Assembly (NCBI RefSeq): GCF_004353985.1
Contig: NZ_SMOA01000021.1
Location: 1-46,362 of the forward strand
From: Paracraurococcus ruber
GTDB lineage: Bacteria > Pseudomonadota > Alphaproteobacteria > Acetobacterales > Acetobacteraceae
Direction: 5' to 3'
DNA: 46,362 nt
Under the pieces are notes generated by a model. That model was not told where the DNA came from and did no database searches. It was given only the letters and a program-made list of their open reading frames with translations. The translations under genes and the position numbers were made by a program. This document shows positions 1 to 6,594 of the stretch, piece after piece (within the stretch, counting starts at the first letter, position 1; each line of letters starts with the position of its first letter).

Positions 1-1
1 T

Positions 2-349
2 CTCGCGGCCTGCCAGGCGCCGCCGGCGCCCACCGCCACGGCCACGCCGGTGCCCGGCGCCAGCGCCGCCGCGCCGGTGGTGCCCGGCACCGCCCGCATC
101 ATGGGCGGGTCGAGCAATGCCGACATCCAGCGGATCCCGCAGGGCACCGGCGCGCAGGCGCCGATCGTGCCCGGCACCGGCCGCATCATGGGCGGCATCA
201 GCAATGCCGAGGTGCAGCGGACCACGCCCGGCACCGGCGTGCAGGCCCCCATCGTGCCCGGCACCGGCCGCATCATGGGCGGCATCAGCAATGCCGAGGT
301 GCAGCGCGCCGGCGGCGGCCCGCCCGCCCCGGGCCAGCCGCTGCGCTGA
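2..349 (+). CDS. Repeat-containing lipoprotein, 5' end outside window
   Basis: The reading frame is open from the left edge and begins with the residues LAAC, a good lipobox. The cysteine is probably the lipidated first residue of the mature protein, and the signal peptide lies off-window. The mature part is a short Pro/Ala/Thr-rich linker followed by 2.7 copies of a 29-residue repeat with the core PGTGRIMGGISNAEVQR. It ends in a Gly/Pro-rich tail (PPAPGQPLR). I do not recognise the repeat family. Location in an outer or inner membrane is inferred from the lipobox only. A strong hairpin follows the stop codon. Function unknown. Confidence 0.7.
   Translation, partial: LAACQAPPAPTATATPVPGASAAAPVVPGTARIMGGSSNADIQRIPQGTGAQAPIVPGTGRIMGGISNAEVQRTTPGTGVQAPIVPGTGRIMGGISNAEVQRAGGGPPAPGQPLR
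80..313 (+). repeat. 87-bp in-frame tandem repeat (2.7 copies)
   Basis: Copies start at 80, 167 and 254, each 87 bp (29 codons) apart. Copies 2 and 3 are almost identical at DNA level (GTGCCCGGCACCGGCCGCAT at both starts). Copy 1 is more diverged, with GSSNADIQR in place of GISNAEVQR. Copy 3 stops after the QR of the unit. The pattern points to recent duplication within a lipoprotein gene. Confidence 0.9.
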
Positions 350-354
350 GACCC

Positions 355-403
355 GCGCGGGAGGGGAGCGAACTCCCCTCCCGCGCCATCCCCCTCCCCT
401 TTT
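355..403 (+). terminator. Intrinsic terminator-like hairpin after the lipoprotein gene
   Basis: A perfect 14-bp stem (355-368 with 373-386) closes on the tetraloop CGAA six bases after the lipoprotein stop codon. A short T run (400-403) lies 14 bases beyond the stem, so this is a non-canonical but plausible terminator. Confidence 0.6.
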
Positions 404-637
404 CCGCAGGTCCGCAGGCTGGCACGGCCGGCGCCGCGAAGCGGGCGCCGCGCCCGGAACCACGCCTCCCCGCCTCCCCGGCCGCGCGACGAATCACATG
501 CGGCTGATTTCCGGCGGCGTGATTGGATTTCCGAAACGGCTGACCGGAGGCTTGGGGTGGAACATCCCGGGACGGAGGCACGCAGCGCGTGGCCCCGCGG
601 CCCGGGGATGCCTGCCGCCAGGGTCGGAGATCGGGGG

Positions 638-931
638 ATGGATGGGACGAGCGGAGTGCCGCGGCCGGAACGGCCGGCCGCACCGCGCACGAAGGATGCG
701 CCGCTGCGCGCGGCGCTGGCCAACCGGCGCGGCCGCGCGCTGGACGAAGGCATCGCCGCCGCCTGCTACACGCATGGCGTCCGGCTGGGTCTGGCCGGGG
801 AGCCCCTGCCCGACTGGCTGCCCACCGCGCCACGCTGGGCGCGGGAGGCGCTGGGGACCGGCCATGCCAGCGGCCTGGCGATCCACCGCCGGGAGAAGCG
901 CGGCGATTCGGCCGGCGGCCCGATGCCCTGA
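638..931 (+). CDS. Small hypothetical protein
   Basis: An ORF of 97 codons with the strong third-position GC bias of the neighbouring genes. The start at 638 is chosen because GGAG lies 8 bases upstream. A GTG at 557 with GGAGG upstream is the alternative, but the added N-terminus looks like non-coding sequence. The product is Ala/Arg-rich with a plausible helical core (LRAALANRRGRALDEGIAAA) followed by WLPTAPRWAREALG. There is no membrane segment or recognised motif. It could be a small cytoplasmic protein restricted to this lineage. Function unknown. Confidence 0.5.
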   Translation: MDGTSGVPRPERPAAPRTKDAPLRAALANRRGRALDEGIAAACYTHGVRLGLAGEPLPDWLPTAPRWAREALGTGHASGLAIHRREKRGDSAGGPMP

Positions 932-984
932 GGCTGGCCGCGGAGCCTTGCGCGGAAGCTGCGGCGGCAAGCGCTCGAGCAGAT

Positions 985-1012
985 CCCGATCGGGTGGAAC
1001 CACCTGATCGGG
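985..1012. repeat. Near-perfect palindrome, 13-bp arms
   Basis: The arms CCCGATCGGGTGG and CCACCTGATCGGG (985-997, 1000-1012) pair with only one G-U wobble around a two-base AA gap. A loop of two bases is too tight for an RNA terminator, so a DNA cruciform or a dispersed palindromic repeat is more likely. It may be a remnant of a REP-like or MITE-like family. Confidence 0.6.
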
Positions 1013-1040
1013 TGGAGATGCTCGTAGATTCCAATGACTA

Positions 1041-1078
1041 GAGCGGTTGCCGTGCGCCATGGTGAACGGAAACCGCTC
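1041..1078. repeat. Inverted repeat with 13-bp arms
   Basis: GAGCGGTTGCCGT (1041-1053) and ACGGAAACCGCTC (1066-1078) are inverted repeats with one mismatch. The 12-base spacer has CCATGG at its centre. It lies 28 bases from the preceding palindrome, and the two probably belong to one compound intergenic element. Confidence 0.6.
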
Positions 1079-1267
1079 CATGGACCCGACGCCGCAGGCC
1101 TGTAGCCTTGCCGCGGCCGGGGCGGCTTCGCCCTGGGGGGCCCCCGCCCCGCTCCGCGAGCCGTTCGGGCCGTGTCATCCGGCGGCGCGCCCATCGCCAC
1201 CGCTCGCCGTCCGGCGCGGCGCGAAGGCGGATCGCGTCGGCGCCTGACACCCGACCCGGGCCTCGGC

Positions 1268-1308
1268 TGAGGCGGCGCGGGGGCGACCGTCGCCGCCCCC
1301 CGGCCTCA
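1268..1308 (-). terminator. Imperfect GC hairpin overlapping a stop codon
   Basis: On the minus strand the stop codon of the 1306-1587 gene begins a stem (TGAGGC paired with GCCTCA, plus an inner GGCGA/TCGCC helix). There is no T run. It may end transcription of the small membrane protein gene and possibly of the pqq operon. Confidence 0.4.
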
Positions 1309-1587
1309 GAGCGGGTTGGGCGCCGTCGCGGCGTCGCCCTCATCCGGCATGGCATCGGCAAGGGGATCCACCGGATCATCCCGCCAGCCGGACCGGCGCT
1401 CCATGGCCTTGCGAGCGACGAGGGAGGCGCCAACCAGGCCCGCCCCAACGCCGAGGCCGGCCAGGAAGGGGCCGATGCTGGCCAGCATGGCCATGCCGCC
1501 CATGGCGGTGCCGGCCATGGTCAGCGGCGCCGCGACCATCGAAAGCGGGCCGGGCAGGCCCGGCGGAGTGCAACGCGGCAGGAACAT
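1306..1587 (-). CDS. Small Gly/Met-rich membrane protein
   Basis: A 93-residue product starting at MFLPRCTPPG. The start is supported by AGGGGAAG a few bases upstream. Residues about 18-60 are hydrophobic and rich in Gly, Ala and Met (MAGTAMGGMAMLASIGPFLA, then GLGVGAGLVGASLVARKAM). They could form one or two membrane helices with small-xxx-small packing. The C-terminal third is acidic and soluble (DDPVDPLADAMPDEGD). It lies 165 bases downstream of pqqE on the same strand and might be cotranscribed, but it matches no pqq gene I know. Family and function unknown. Confidence 0.55.
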   Translation of the reverse strand: MFLPRCTPPGLPGPLSMVAAPLTMAGTAMGGMAMLASIGPFLAGLGVGAGLVGASLVARKAMERRSGWRDDPVDPLADAMPDEGDAATAPNPL

Positions 1588-1752
1588 CGGTCTCTTCCCC
1601 TGGGAATGGGCGCGAGGAGGGCCGCCGGCGCCCTGGCCGGGCGGCGACGCCGTGACTCCCCGGCGGGCATCGTCTCGCAACTGCGATCGCTTCGCGGACT
1701 CTGAGCAACGCCCTGGAAAGTGGCGCGCCGGGGCGGCGCCGCAACCCCGTGC

Positions 1753-2862
1753 TCAGCCGGATACCGAGGTCACGTCCCGTCGGGGTTCGCGGTAGGTGAA
1801 CGCCTCCCCCGCCTCGGCAGCCGCCCCCACCGCCAGCGACAGCACCGCATGGTGCGGCGACAGCGCGCAGGCCGGGTCGGTCGCGGCGGCGTCGCCGGTC
1901 AGCGCGAAGGCCTGGCAGCGGCAGCCGCCCCAGTCCCGCTCGGCATGCTCGCAGCCCTGGCAGGGCGCGGGCATCCAGCCGGTGCCGCGGAAGCGGTTGA
2001 AGGCCTCGGAGTCCTCCCAGGCCCAGCGCAGCGAGACGTCCCGGACATTCGGGAAGTCGAAGCCCGGCAGGCTTTCCGCGGCATGGCAGGGCAGGACGCG
2101 GCCGGCCGGCGAGACCGCCAGGAATTGCCGCCCCCAGCCGCCCATGCAGGCCTTCGGCCGCCTGGCGTAGTAGTCCGGCACGACATAGTCGATGACGAGG
2201 CGGCCCTTCAGGTCGCGCCGCGCCGCCTCCACGGTCGCCGTCGCGGCCTCAAGCTGCGCGCGCGTCGGCAGCAGCGCGTCGCGGTTGGCCAGCGCCCAGC
2301 CATAGTACTGGACATGCGCCACCTCCAGCCGCCCGGCACCCAGCGCCAGCGCCAGCGCGATCATGTCGGGCAGCCGGTCCAGGTTCTGCCGGTGCACCAC
2401 CGCGTTCAGCGTCAGCGGCAGGCCGCTGTCATGCACGAGGCGGGCGAATTCCAGCTTCTTCGCGTGCCCGCCGCGATACCCGCCGATGCGGTCGCCCGAG
2501 CCCGGCTCGGCATCCTGCACCGAGAGCTGGACGTGCTCGAGCCCGGCCTCGACCAGCGTCTGCAGCTTCGCGTCGCCGGTGAGCACGCCGGAGGTGATGA
2601 GGTTGGTGTAGAGCCCGGCCTCGCTGGCCGCCCGCACCAGGTCGGCGATGTCCCGCCGCGCCGTCGGCTCCCCGCCCGAGAGATGCACCTGCAGGCAGCC
2701 CAGCGCCGCCGCCTCGCGGAACACCCGCGCCCAGGTGGCGGTGTCCAGCTCCTCCGCCACCCGGGTCAGGTTCACGGGGTTGGAGCAGTAGGGGCAGCGC
2801 AGCGGGCAGCGATGGGTGAGTTCGGCCAGCAGCGCGAGCGGGGCAGCGGGGGGCGTGCTCAT
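1753..2862 (-). CDS. pqqE: PqqE, PqqA peptide cyclase (radical SAM)
   Basis: The radical SAM/SPASM enzyme that makes the Glu-Tyr carbon-carbon cross-link in PqqA, the first committed step of pyrroloquinoline quinone (PQQ) synthesis. It is 369 residues, the family's usual size. The start at 2862 (MSTPPAAPLALLAELTHRC) is chosen because the frame further upstream reads through the end of pqqD and is not PqqE-like. The radical SAM cluster motif CPLRCPYC uses C19, C23 and C26, followed by SGGEPTARRD. The C-terminal SPASM domain contributes CHAAE, PCQGCEHAERDWGGCRCQAF and a late DPAC for auxiliary FeS clusters. It is the last recognised gene of pqqABCDE, 58 bases after pqqD. Confidence 0.96.
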   Translation of the reverse strand: MSTPPAAPLALLAELTHRCPLRCPYCSNPVNLTRVAEELDTATWARVFREAAALGCLQVHLSGGEPTARRDIADLVRAASEAGLYTNLITSGVLTGDAKLQTLVEAGLEHVQLSVQDAEPGSGDRIGGYRGGHAKKLEFARLVHDSGLPLTLNAVVHRQNLDRLPDMIALALALGAGRLEVAHVQYYGWALANRDALLPTRAQLEAATATVEAARRDLKGRLVIDYVVPDYYARRPKACMGGWGRQFLAVSPAGRVLPCHAAESLPGFDFPNVRDVSLRWAWEDSEAFNRFRGTGWMPAPCQGCEHAERDWGGCRCQAFALTGDAAATDPACALSPHHAVLSLAVGAAAEAGEAFTYREPRRDVTSVSG

Positions 2863-2920
2863 GCCGCACCATATGGGGTGGCGGGCGCCGCAAGCCCGCC
2901 CCGGCATCGCGCGGGAAGCG

Positions 2921-3196
2921 TCATGCGACGACCACCCCCTTGGCGGCCAGGTCGTCCAGCATGGCGACGACATCCGCCAGGATCTCCTCCCGCGGCGCGG
3001 CGAAGCGGGCCGCGAGGTCGTCCACCATCGCATCGACGCTGCGCGCGCCATCCACCAGGCGCAGCACCTCCAGCGCGATCTCGTCGGGGACGAACATCCG
3101 CTCCGGCCCCATGACGATCCATTGGCCGCGCGCCTTGTCCTCCCGCAGCTTCATGCCGCGGCCGAGGCGGGGCACGCTGGCGCCGGCGAGGCTCAC
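2921..3196 (-). CDS. pqqD: PqqD, PqqA-binding chaperone
   Basis: A 91-residue protein that binds the PqqA peptide and presents it to PqqE. The GTG start at 3196 overlaps the pqqC stop as GTGA. It gives a product with the usual N-terminal SVPRLGRGMKLREDKARGQW, whereas an ATG inside that stretch would cut off the conserved strand. The rest follows the family: VMGPERMFVPDEIALEVLRL (the winged-helix-like RiPP recognition element), then DGARSVDAMVDDLAARF and a C-terminal helix ending DLAAKGVVVA. PqqD is separate from PqqC and PqqE here, not fused as in some methylotrophs. Confidence 0.94.
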   Translation of the reverse strand: MSLAGASVPRLGRGMKLREDKARGQWIVMGPERMFVPDEIALEVLRLVDGARSVDAMVDDLAARFAAPREEILADVVAMLDDLAAKGVVVA

Positions 3197-3960
3197 GGCA
3201 CCCCGACGGCGGAGGTCAGGGCGGCGCCGTCCGGCCGCCAGGCGCCGGGCGGGACATAGCCCGGCTCGACATAGGCGAAGTGCAGCGCATCCAGCTGCGC
3301 CCAGAGCAGGTCGCATTTGAAGCGCAACGCGTCCATCACCTGCTCCTGCTCCGCCCGCGTGCGCGCATGCGCCTTGACGTAGCCGAGGGCGAATTCGACG
3401 TCCTGCGGCGCCTGGGTCAGCCGCGGGGTGAAATAGGCCAGCGTCCGTTCCGACACGAAGTCGTAGTTCCGCAGCATGCCGGAGACGCGCTGCGAGATGA
3501 TGTCCGGCGAGAACATTTCCGTCAGCGACGACGCCACGGCTTCCAGCACGGACCTTGATTTCACGAAATTCACATATGCATCCACGGCGTGCCGCGTCCC
3601 CGGCAGCAGCCCGCGCAGCGAGGTGACGTAGTCGCGGTCGAGGCCGAGCCCGTCGGTCAGGATCAGCCAGCGCTCGACGCCGCCCGGCTTCTCGCCGTCG
3701 CCGTCATGGTCGACGATCCGCCGCCGCCATTCCCGCCGCAGCTCCGGCGTCGGCAGCCGCCCCAGCACCGCCGCATCCTTCGCCGGGATGCTGGCCTGGT
3801 AGTAGTAGCGGTTCAGCGCCCAGGCCTGCACCTGCGGCCGGGTCAGCTTGCCGCCATGCAGCAGGTGATGGAACGGGTGGTGGATATGGTAGCGCTCCTC
3901 GCCGATGGCGCGCAGGCGGCGCTCCAGCTCCTCGGGCGGCAGCAACTCGCTCTCCGTCAC
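3193..3960 (-). CDS. pqqC: PqqC, pyrroloquinoline-quinone synthase
   Basis: The cofactor-free oxidase that carries out the final ring closure and oxidation of AHQQ to PQQ. It is 255 residues, a normal length. The GTG start at 3960 overlaps the pqqB stop codon as GTGA. Family hallmarks are YHIHHPFHHLLHGGKL (His residues of the active site), NRYYYQASIPAKDAAVL and a late HARTRAEQEQVMDALRFKCD segment. The longer open frame upstream reads across pqqB and is spurious. The GTGA junctions on both sides suggest translational coupling of B, C and D. Confidence 0.96.
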   Translation of the reverse strand: MTESELLPPEELERRLRAIGEERYHIHHPFHHLLHGGKLTRPQVQAWALNRYYYQASIPAKDAAVLGRLPTPELRREWRRRIVDHDGDGEKPGGVERWLILTDGLGLDRDYVTSLRGLLPGTRHAVDAYVNFVKSRSVLEAVASSLTEMFSPDIISQRVSGMLRNYDFVSERTLAYFTPRLTQAPQDVEFALGYVKAHARTRAEQEQVMDALRFKCDLLWAQLDALHFAYVEPGYVPPGAWRPDGAALTSAVGVP

Positions 3961-4892
3961 GGGCTGACCTCCATGCCGTCCCAGGCGACCTCCCAGCCCG
4001 CGGCCTCGGCCGCCGCGCGTTCCGGGCTGTCCGCCAGCAGGACCGGGTTGGTGTTGTTGATATGGACCAGGATGCGGCGCCGCACGCCGAGGCCGGCGAA
4101 GGCGGCGATGGTGCCCTGCGGCCCGTCGATGCTCATATGCCCCATGCGCGCGCCGGTCTTCGGCCCGGCGCCGGCGCGGATCATCTCGTCGTCCCGCCAC
4201 AGCGTGCCGTCGAAGAAGACGCAGTCCGCGCCCTCCAGCCGCGCCGCCAGGTCGGGCGGCAGGGCGGCGCAGCCGGGGATCCAGTACAGCGACCGGCCAC
4301 CGGCCGCGACGCGCAGGCCGATCGTGTCGCCGTCATCGGCCCGGCCCGGGTCCTCGCCCGTCGGCGCCTCCAGGAAGAGCGGCACCTTGCCGGGCACCGC
4401 GAAGGCCTCGACCTCCAGCCCCAGCGGCGCGCCTTCGGCATCCGCCAGCGCCAGCGGCCGGTCGAGCGGCAGCGCGCGGCGCGGCACGATGGCCGGGTTC
4501 ACCGCCTGGAAGATCGGGTTGGCGTCCAGCACCGCCAGCGCCCGGTCGGCGCCATAGAGCGCGAAGGCATGCCGTTCCCGCAGCGTCAGCAGGCCGGCGA
4601 TGGTGTCCACCTCCGCCCCCGTCAGCACCACGGCGCTGATGGGCGAATGCCGGATGGCGCCCGCCGGCGGCCGCGGATGCAAGGCGGGGGTGGCGATGAT
4701 CTGCTGCCGCAGGTCGGGCGCGGCGTTCAGCAGCACCCAGCGCAGGCCATCGGCCGAGACGGCCAGGGAGGCCTGGCTGCGCATCGGCGCGGCGGGGTCG
4801 CCGGCCAGGGCCCGGCGGCAGCCCGGCCCGGCCGAGTTCCATTGCGGGAAGCCGCCGCCGGCGGCGGCGCCGAGGACGATGGCGCGCAGCAT
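3957..4892 (-). CDS. pqqB: PqqB, metallo-hydrolase-fold PQQ biosynthesis protein
   Basis: A 311-residue metallo-beta-lactamase-fold protein. PqqB is reported to hydroxylate the tyrosine of the cross-linked Glu-Tyr intermediate before PqqC acts. Family signature segments are LGAAAGGGFPQWN at the N-terminus, NAAPDLRQQI, RHSPISAVVLTGAEVDTIAG, and near the end GHMSIDGPQGT and HINNTNPVL. The start at 4892 has GAGGG seven bases upstream. That SD lies against the stop codon of an 11-codon ORF (4903-4938). The stop overlaps the pqqC start. Confidence 0.96.
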   Translation of the reverse strand: MLRAIVLGAAAGGGFPQWNSAGPGCRRALAGDPAAPMRSQASLAVSADGLRWVLLNAAPDLRQQIIATPALHPRPPAGAIRHSPISAVVLTGAEVDTIAGLLTLRERHAFALYGADRALAVLDANPIFQAVNPAIVPRRALPLDRPLALADAEGAPLGLEVEAFAVPGKVPLFLEAPTGEDPGRADDGDTIGLRVAAGGRSLYWIPGCAALPPDLAARLEGADCVFFDGTLWRDDEMIRAGAGPKTGARMGHMSIDGPQGTIAAFAGLGVRRRILVHINNTNPVLLADSPERAAAEAAGWEVAWDGMEVSP

Positions 4893-4902
4893 GCCCGGAC
4901 CC

Positions 4903-4938
4903 TCAGGCGATGCGCGGGCGGGCGGCGCGGCGGGCCAT
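4903..4938 (-). CDS. Possible 11-residue leader peptide upstream of pqqB
   Basis: An ATG with the strongest SD of the operon (GGAGGAGGAGACACGC just upstream) opens an 11-codon ORF reading MARRAARPRIA. It ends 10 bases before the pqqB start. The stop codon forms part of pqqB's own SD (TGAGGG). It is too short to judge by composition. It may be a coupling or leader ORF lifting pqqB translation, or chance. I know of no described counterpart. Confidence 0.3.
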   Translation of the reverse strand: MARRAARPRIA

Positions 4939-5041
4939 GCGTGTCTCCTCCTCCGGCCACTGCGGGCCTTGCGGCGGGGAGACTAGGGCGGCGCGGCGGC
5001 CGCGGCCAACCCCGCCCTTGGTCCGGTCCGGCCGGGGCATG

Positions 5042-5076
5042 AAAAACCCCGCCGCCGGCATCCCGGCAGCGGGGCT
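5042..5076 (-). terminator. Intrinsic terminator/attenuator between pqqA and pqqB
   Basis: On the minus strand a 12-bp stem (5063-5074 with 5047-5058, one G-U pair) with loop GATG is followed directly by five Ts (5046-5042). This is a textbook rho-independent terminator 42 bases after the pqqA stop. Since pqqBCDE lie downstream without another obvious promoter, it probably acts as a leaky attenuator that gives excess pqqA transcript, as known for other pqq operons. Confidence 0.85.
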
Positions 5077-5117
5077 TCCCGTCGGCGGCACCGGCCCAAG
5101 GGGGGCCGGCGAGCCCG

Positions 5118-5198
5118 TCAGCCGATGTCGGCGCAGGCGTAGCTGTTGATCTCGAGCGCGAGGGAGACTTCCGTGACGCGCGGCTTCTTCCAGGCCAT
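5118..5198 (-). CDS. pqqA: PqqA, PQQ precursor peptide
   Basis: A 26-residue ribosomally made peptide (it begins MAWKKPRVTEVSL) whose glutamate and tyrosine become the PQQ skeleton. The E-x3-Y core is E16-INS-Y20, followed by ACADIG. The start at 5198 is preceded by GGAGGA with five bases' spacing. It heads the operon and is separated from pqqB by a terminator and about 225 bases. A weak promoter-like pair (5231-5262) lies upstream in the gap shared with divergent asd. Confidence 0.97.
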   Translation of the reverse strand: MAWKKPRVTEVSLALEINSYACADIG

Positions 5199-5230
5199 GG
5201 GGTCCTCCGTGACGGCGGTGATCGCCTGCT

Positions 5231-5262
5231 GTCATAGTGGGGGGCCGCCGCCGCCAGATCAA
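5231..5262 (-). promoter_or_regulatory. Weak sigma-70-like promoter candidate for pqqA
   Basis: TTGATC (5262-5257) and TATGAC (5236-5231) lie upstream of pqqA on the minus strand, but their spacing of 20 is longer than the usual 17. It is listed only because it is the best match in the pqqA-asd gap. Confidence 0.25.
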
Positions 5263-5444
5263 GCGAAGCCTGCAGGCCGCCGGCGCCGCCCCGCCCCGCA
5301 TCCTTGAACCCGGCCGGCGCCGCGCCTAAGCAGTCGGCGCGGCCCGGCGCGGCCCGGCGCGCCCGGCGGCCAGCCTGCCCGGGAAGGCCCGGCGGCTCCC
5401 CCGCCGACCACACGCAGAGCCGATCACACGAACAGGAGAGACGC

Positions 5445-6473
5445 ATGGCCTACCGGGTCGCGGTCGTCGGCGCCACCGGCGCGGTGGGGCGGGAGATCCT
5501 GAAAACCCTGGCGGAGCGGGACTTCCCGGTGCGGGAGGTGGTGGCGCTCGCCTCCGGCCGCTCCGTCGGGATCGAGGTCTCCTTCGGCGAGAAATCGGTG
5601 CTGAAGGTCCAGGCGCTGGAGCGCTTCGACTTCAAGGGCACCGACATCGCGCTGTTCTCCCCGGGCGCCAGCGTCTCCGCCGTGCATGCGCCGCGCGCCG
5701 CCGCCGCCGGCTGCGTCGTCATCGACAACACCAGCCAGTTCCGCATGGAACCCGACGTGCCCCTGGTGGTGCCGGAGGTGAACCCGCAGGCGCTGAAGCG
5801 CTTCGAGAAGCGGCGGATCATCGCCAACCCGAACTGCTCCACCATCCAGATGGTGGTCGCCCTCAAGCCGCTGCACGACATCGCCCGCGTCAAGCGGGTG
5901 GTGGTCGCCACCTACCAGTCGGTCTCCGGCGCGGGGAAGGAGGCGATGGACGAGCTGTTCAACCAGACCCGGTCCATCTTCGTGAACGACCCGACGGTGC
6001 CGGAGCAATTCCCCAAGCCCATCGCCTTCAACTGCATCCCGCATATCGACCGCTTCCTCGACGACGGCGCGACGAAGGAGGAATGGAAGATGGCGGCGGA
6101 GACGCGGAAGATCCTCGACCCCGACATCGCCGTCATCGCCACCTGCGTCCGCGTGCCGGTCTTCATCGGCCATGCCGAGGCGGTGCATGTGGAGTTCGAA
6201 TCCCCCATCACCGAGGAACAGGCGGAGGAGGCGCTGCGCGACGCCCCGGGCGTCCAGCTGGTCGACAAGCGGGAGGACGGCGGCTACGTGACCCAGGTGG
6301 ATGCGGCCGGCGAGGATGCGGTCTATGTCAGCCGCCTGCGCCAGGACCCGACGGTGCCGCATGGCCTGGCCTTCTGGTGCGTCGCAGACAACCTGCGCAA
6401 GGGCGCGGCACTGAACGCGGTGCAGATCGCCGAGGCGCTGCACGAACAGGGCCTGATCCAGCCGCGCCGCTGA
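5445..6473 (+). CDS. asd: Aspartate-semialdehyde dehydrogenase
   Basis: NADP-dependent reduction of aspartyl phosphate to aspartate semialdehyde, the branch point to lysine/diaminopimelate, threonine and methionine. It has 342 residues, as usual for the bacterial enzyme. The start at 5445 has GGAGAG just upstream; the open frame before it is not coding. GATGAVG (9-15) is the nucleotide-binding loop, NTSQFR (95-100) is conserved, and NPNCST carries the catalytic Cys131. Conserved QSVSGAGKEAM and CVRVPVFIGHAE segments follow. It is divergent from pqqA and followed by a hairpin. Confidence 0.97.
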   Translation: MAYRVAVVGATGAVGREILKTLAERDFPVREVVALASGRSVGIEVSFGEKSVLKVQALERFDFKGTDIALFSPGASVSAVHAPRAAAAGCVVIDNTSQFRMEPDVPLVVPEVNPQALKRFEKRRIIANPNCSTIQMVVALKPLHDIARVKRVVVATYQSVSGAGKEAMDELFNQTRSIFVNDPTVPEQFPKPIAFNCIPHIDRFLDDGATKEEWKMAAETRKILDPDIAVIATCVRVPVFIGHAEAVHVEFESPITEEQAEEALRDAPGVQLVDKREDGGYVTQVDAAGEDAVYVSRLRQDPTVPHGLAFWCVADNLRKGAALNAVQIAEALHEQGLIQPRR

Positions 6474-6478
6474 CGGGC

Positions 6479-6517
6479 GCGGGAGGCCGCTTCACGTTCG
6501 GGATGGATGCCTCCCGC
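6479..6517 (+). terminator. Hairpin after asd
   Basis: GCGGGAGGC (6479-6487) and GCCTCCCGC (6509-6517) form a perfect 9-bp stem with a 21-base loop, starting five bases after the asd stop. There is no T run, so factor-dependent termination is possible. Confidence 0.45.
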
Positions 6518-6594
6518 CCCCGCCGCCCAGGGCCTATGTTGCACCGCAATGCAGGGCGCCGCCTGGCGCGCCTGCCCGAGCGGAGCCCGACCCG

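Larger units (their letters stand above)
932..1305. other. Gene-free stretch between convergent small genes
   Basis: I see no convincing coding sequence in these 374 bases. The frames that stay open show no start or composition support. The region holds two well-formed palindromes (985-1012 and 1041-1078) and a terminator-like hairpin at its right end. Confidence 0.5.

Noticed and set aside
557-637. Earlier GTG start for the hypothetical protein at 638
   Set aside because: An SD is present, but the added residues show no protein-like pattern; 638 has an equally good SD. Not decisive.
766-1448. Minus-strand frames of 136-144 codons over the gene-free stretch
   Set aside because: Arg/Pro/Gly-rich translations without SD or domain pattern; they cross the palindromes.
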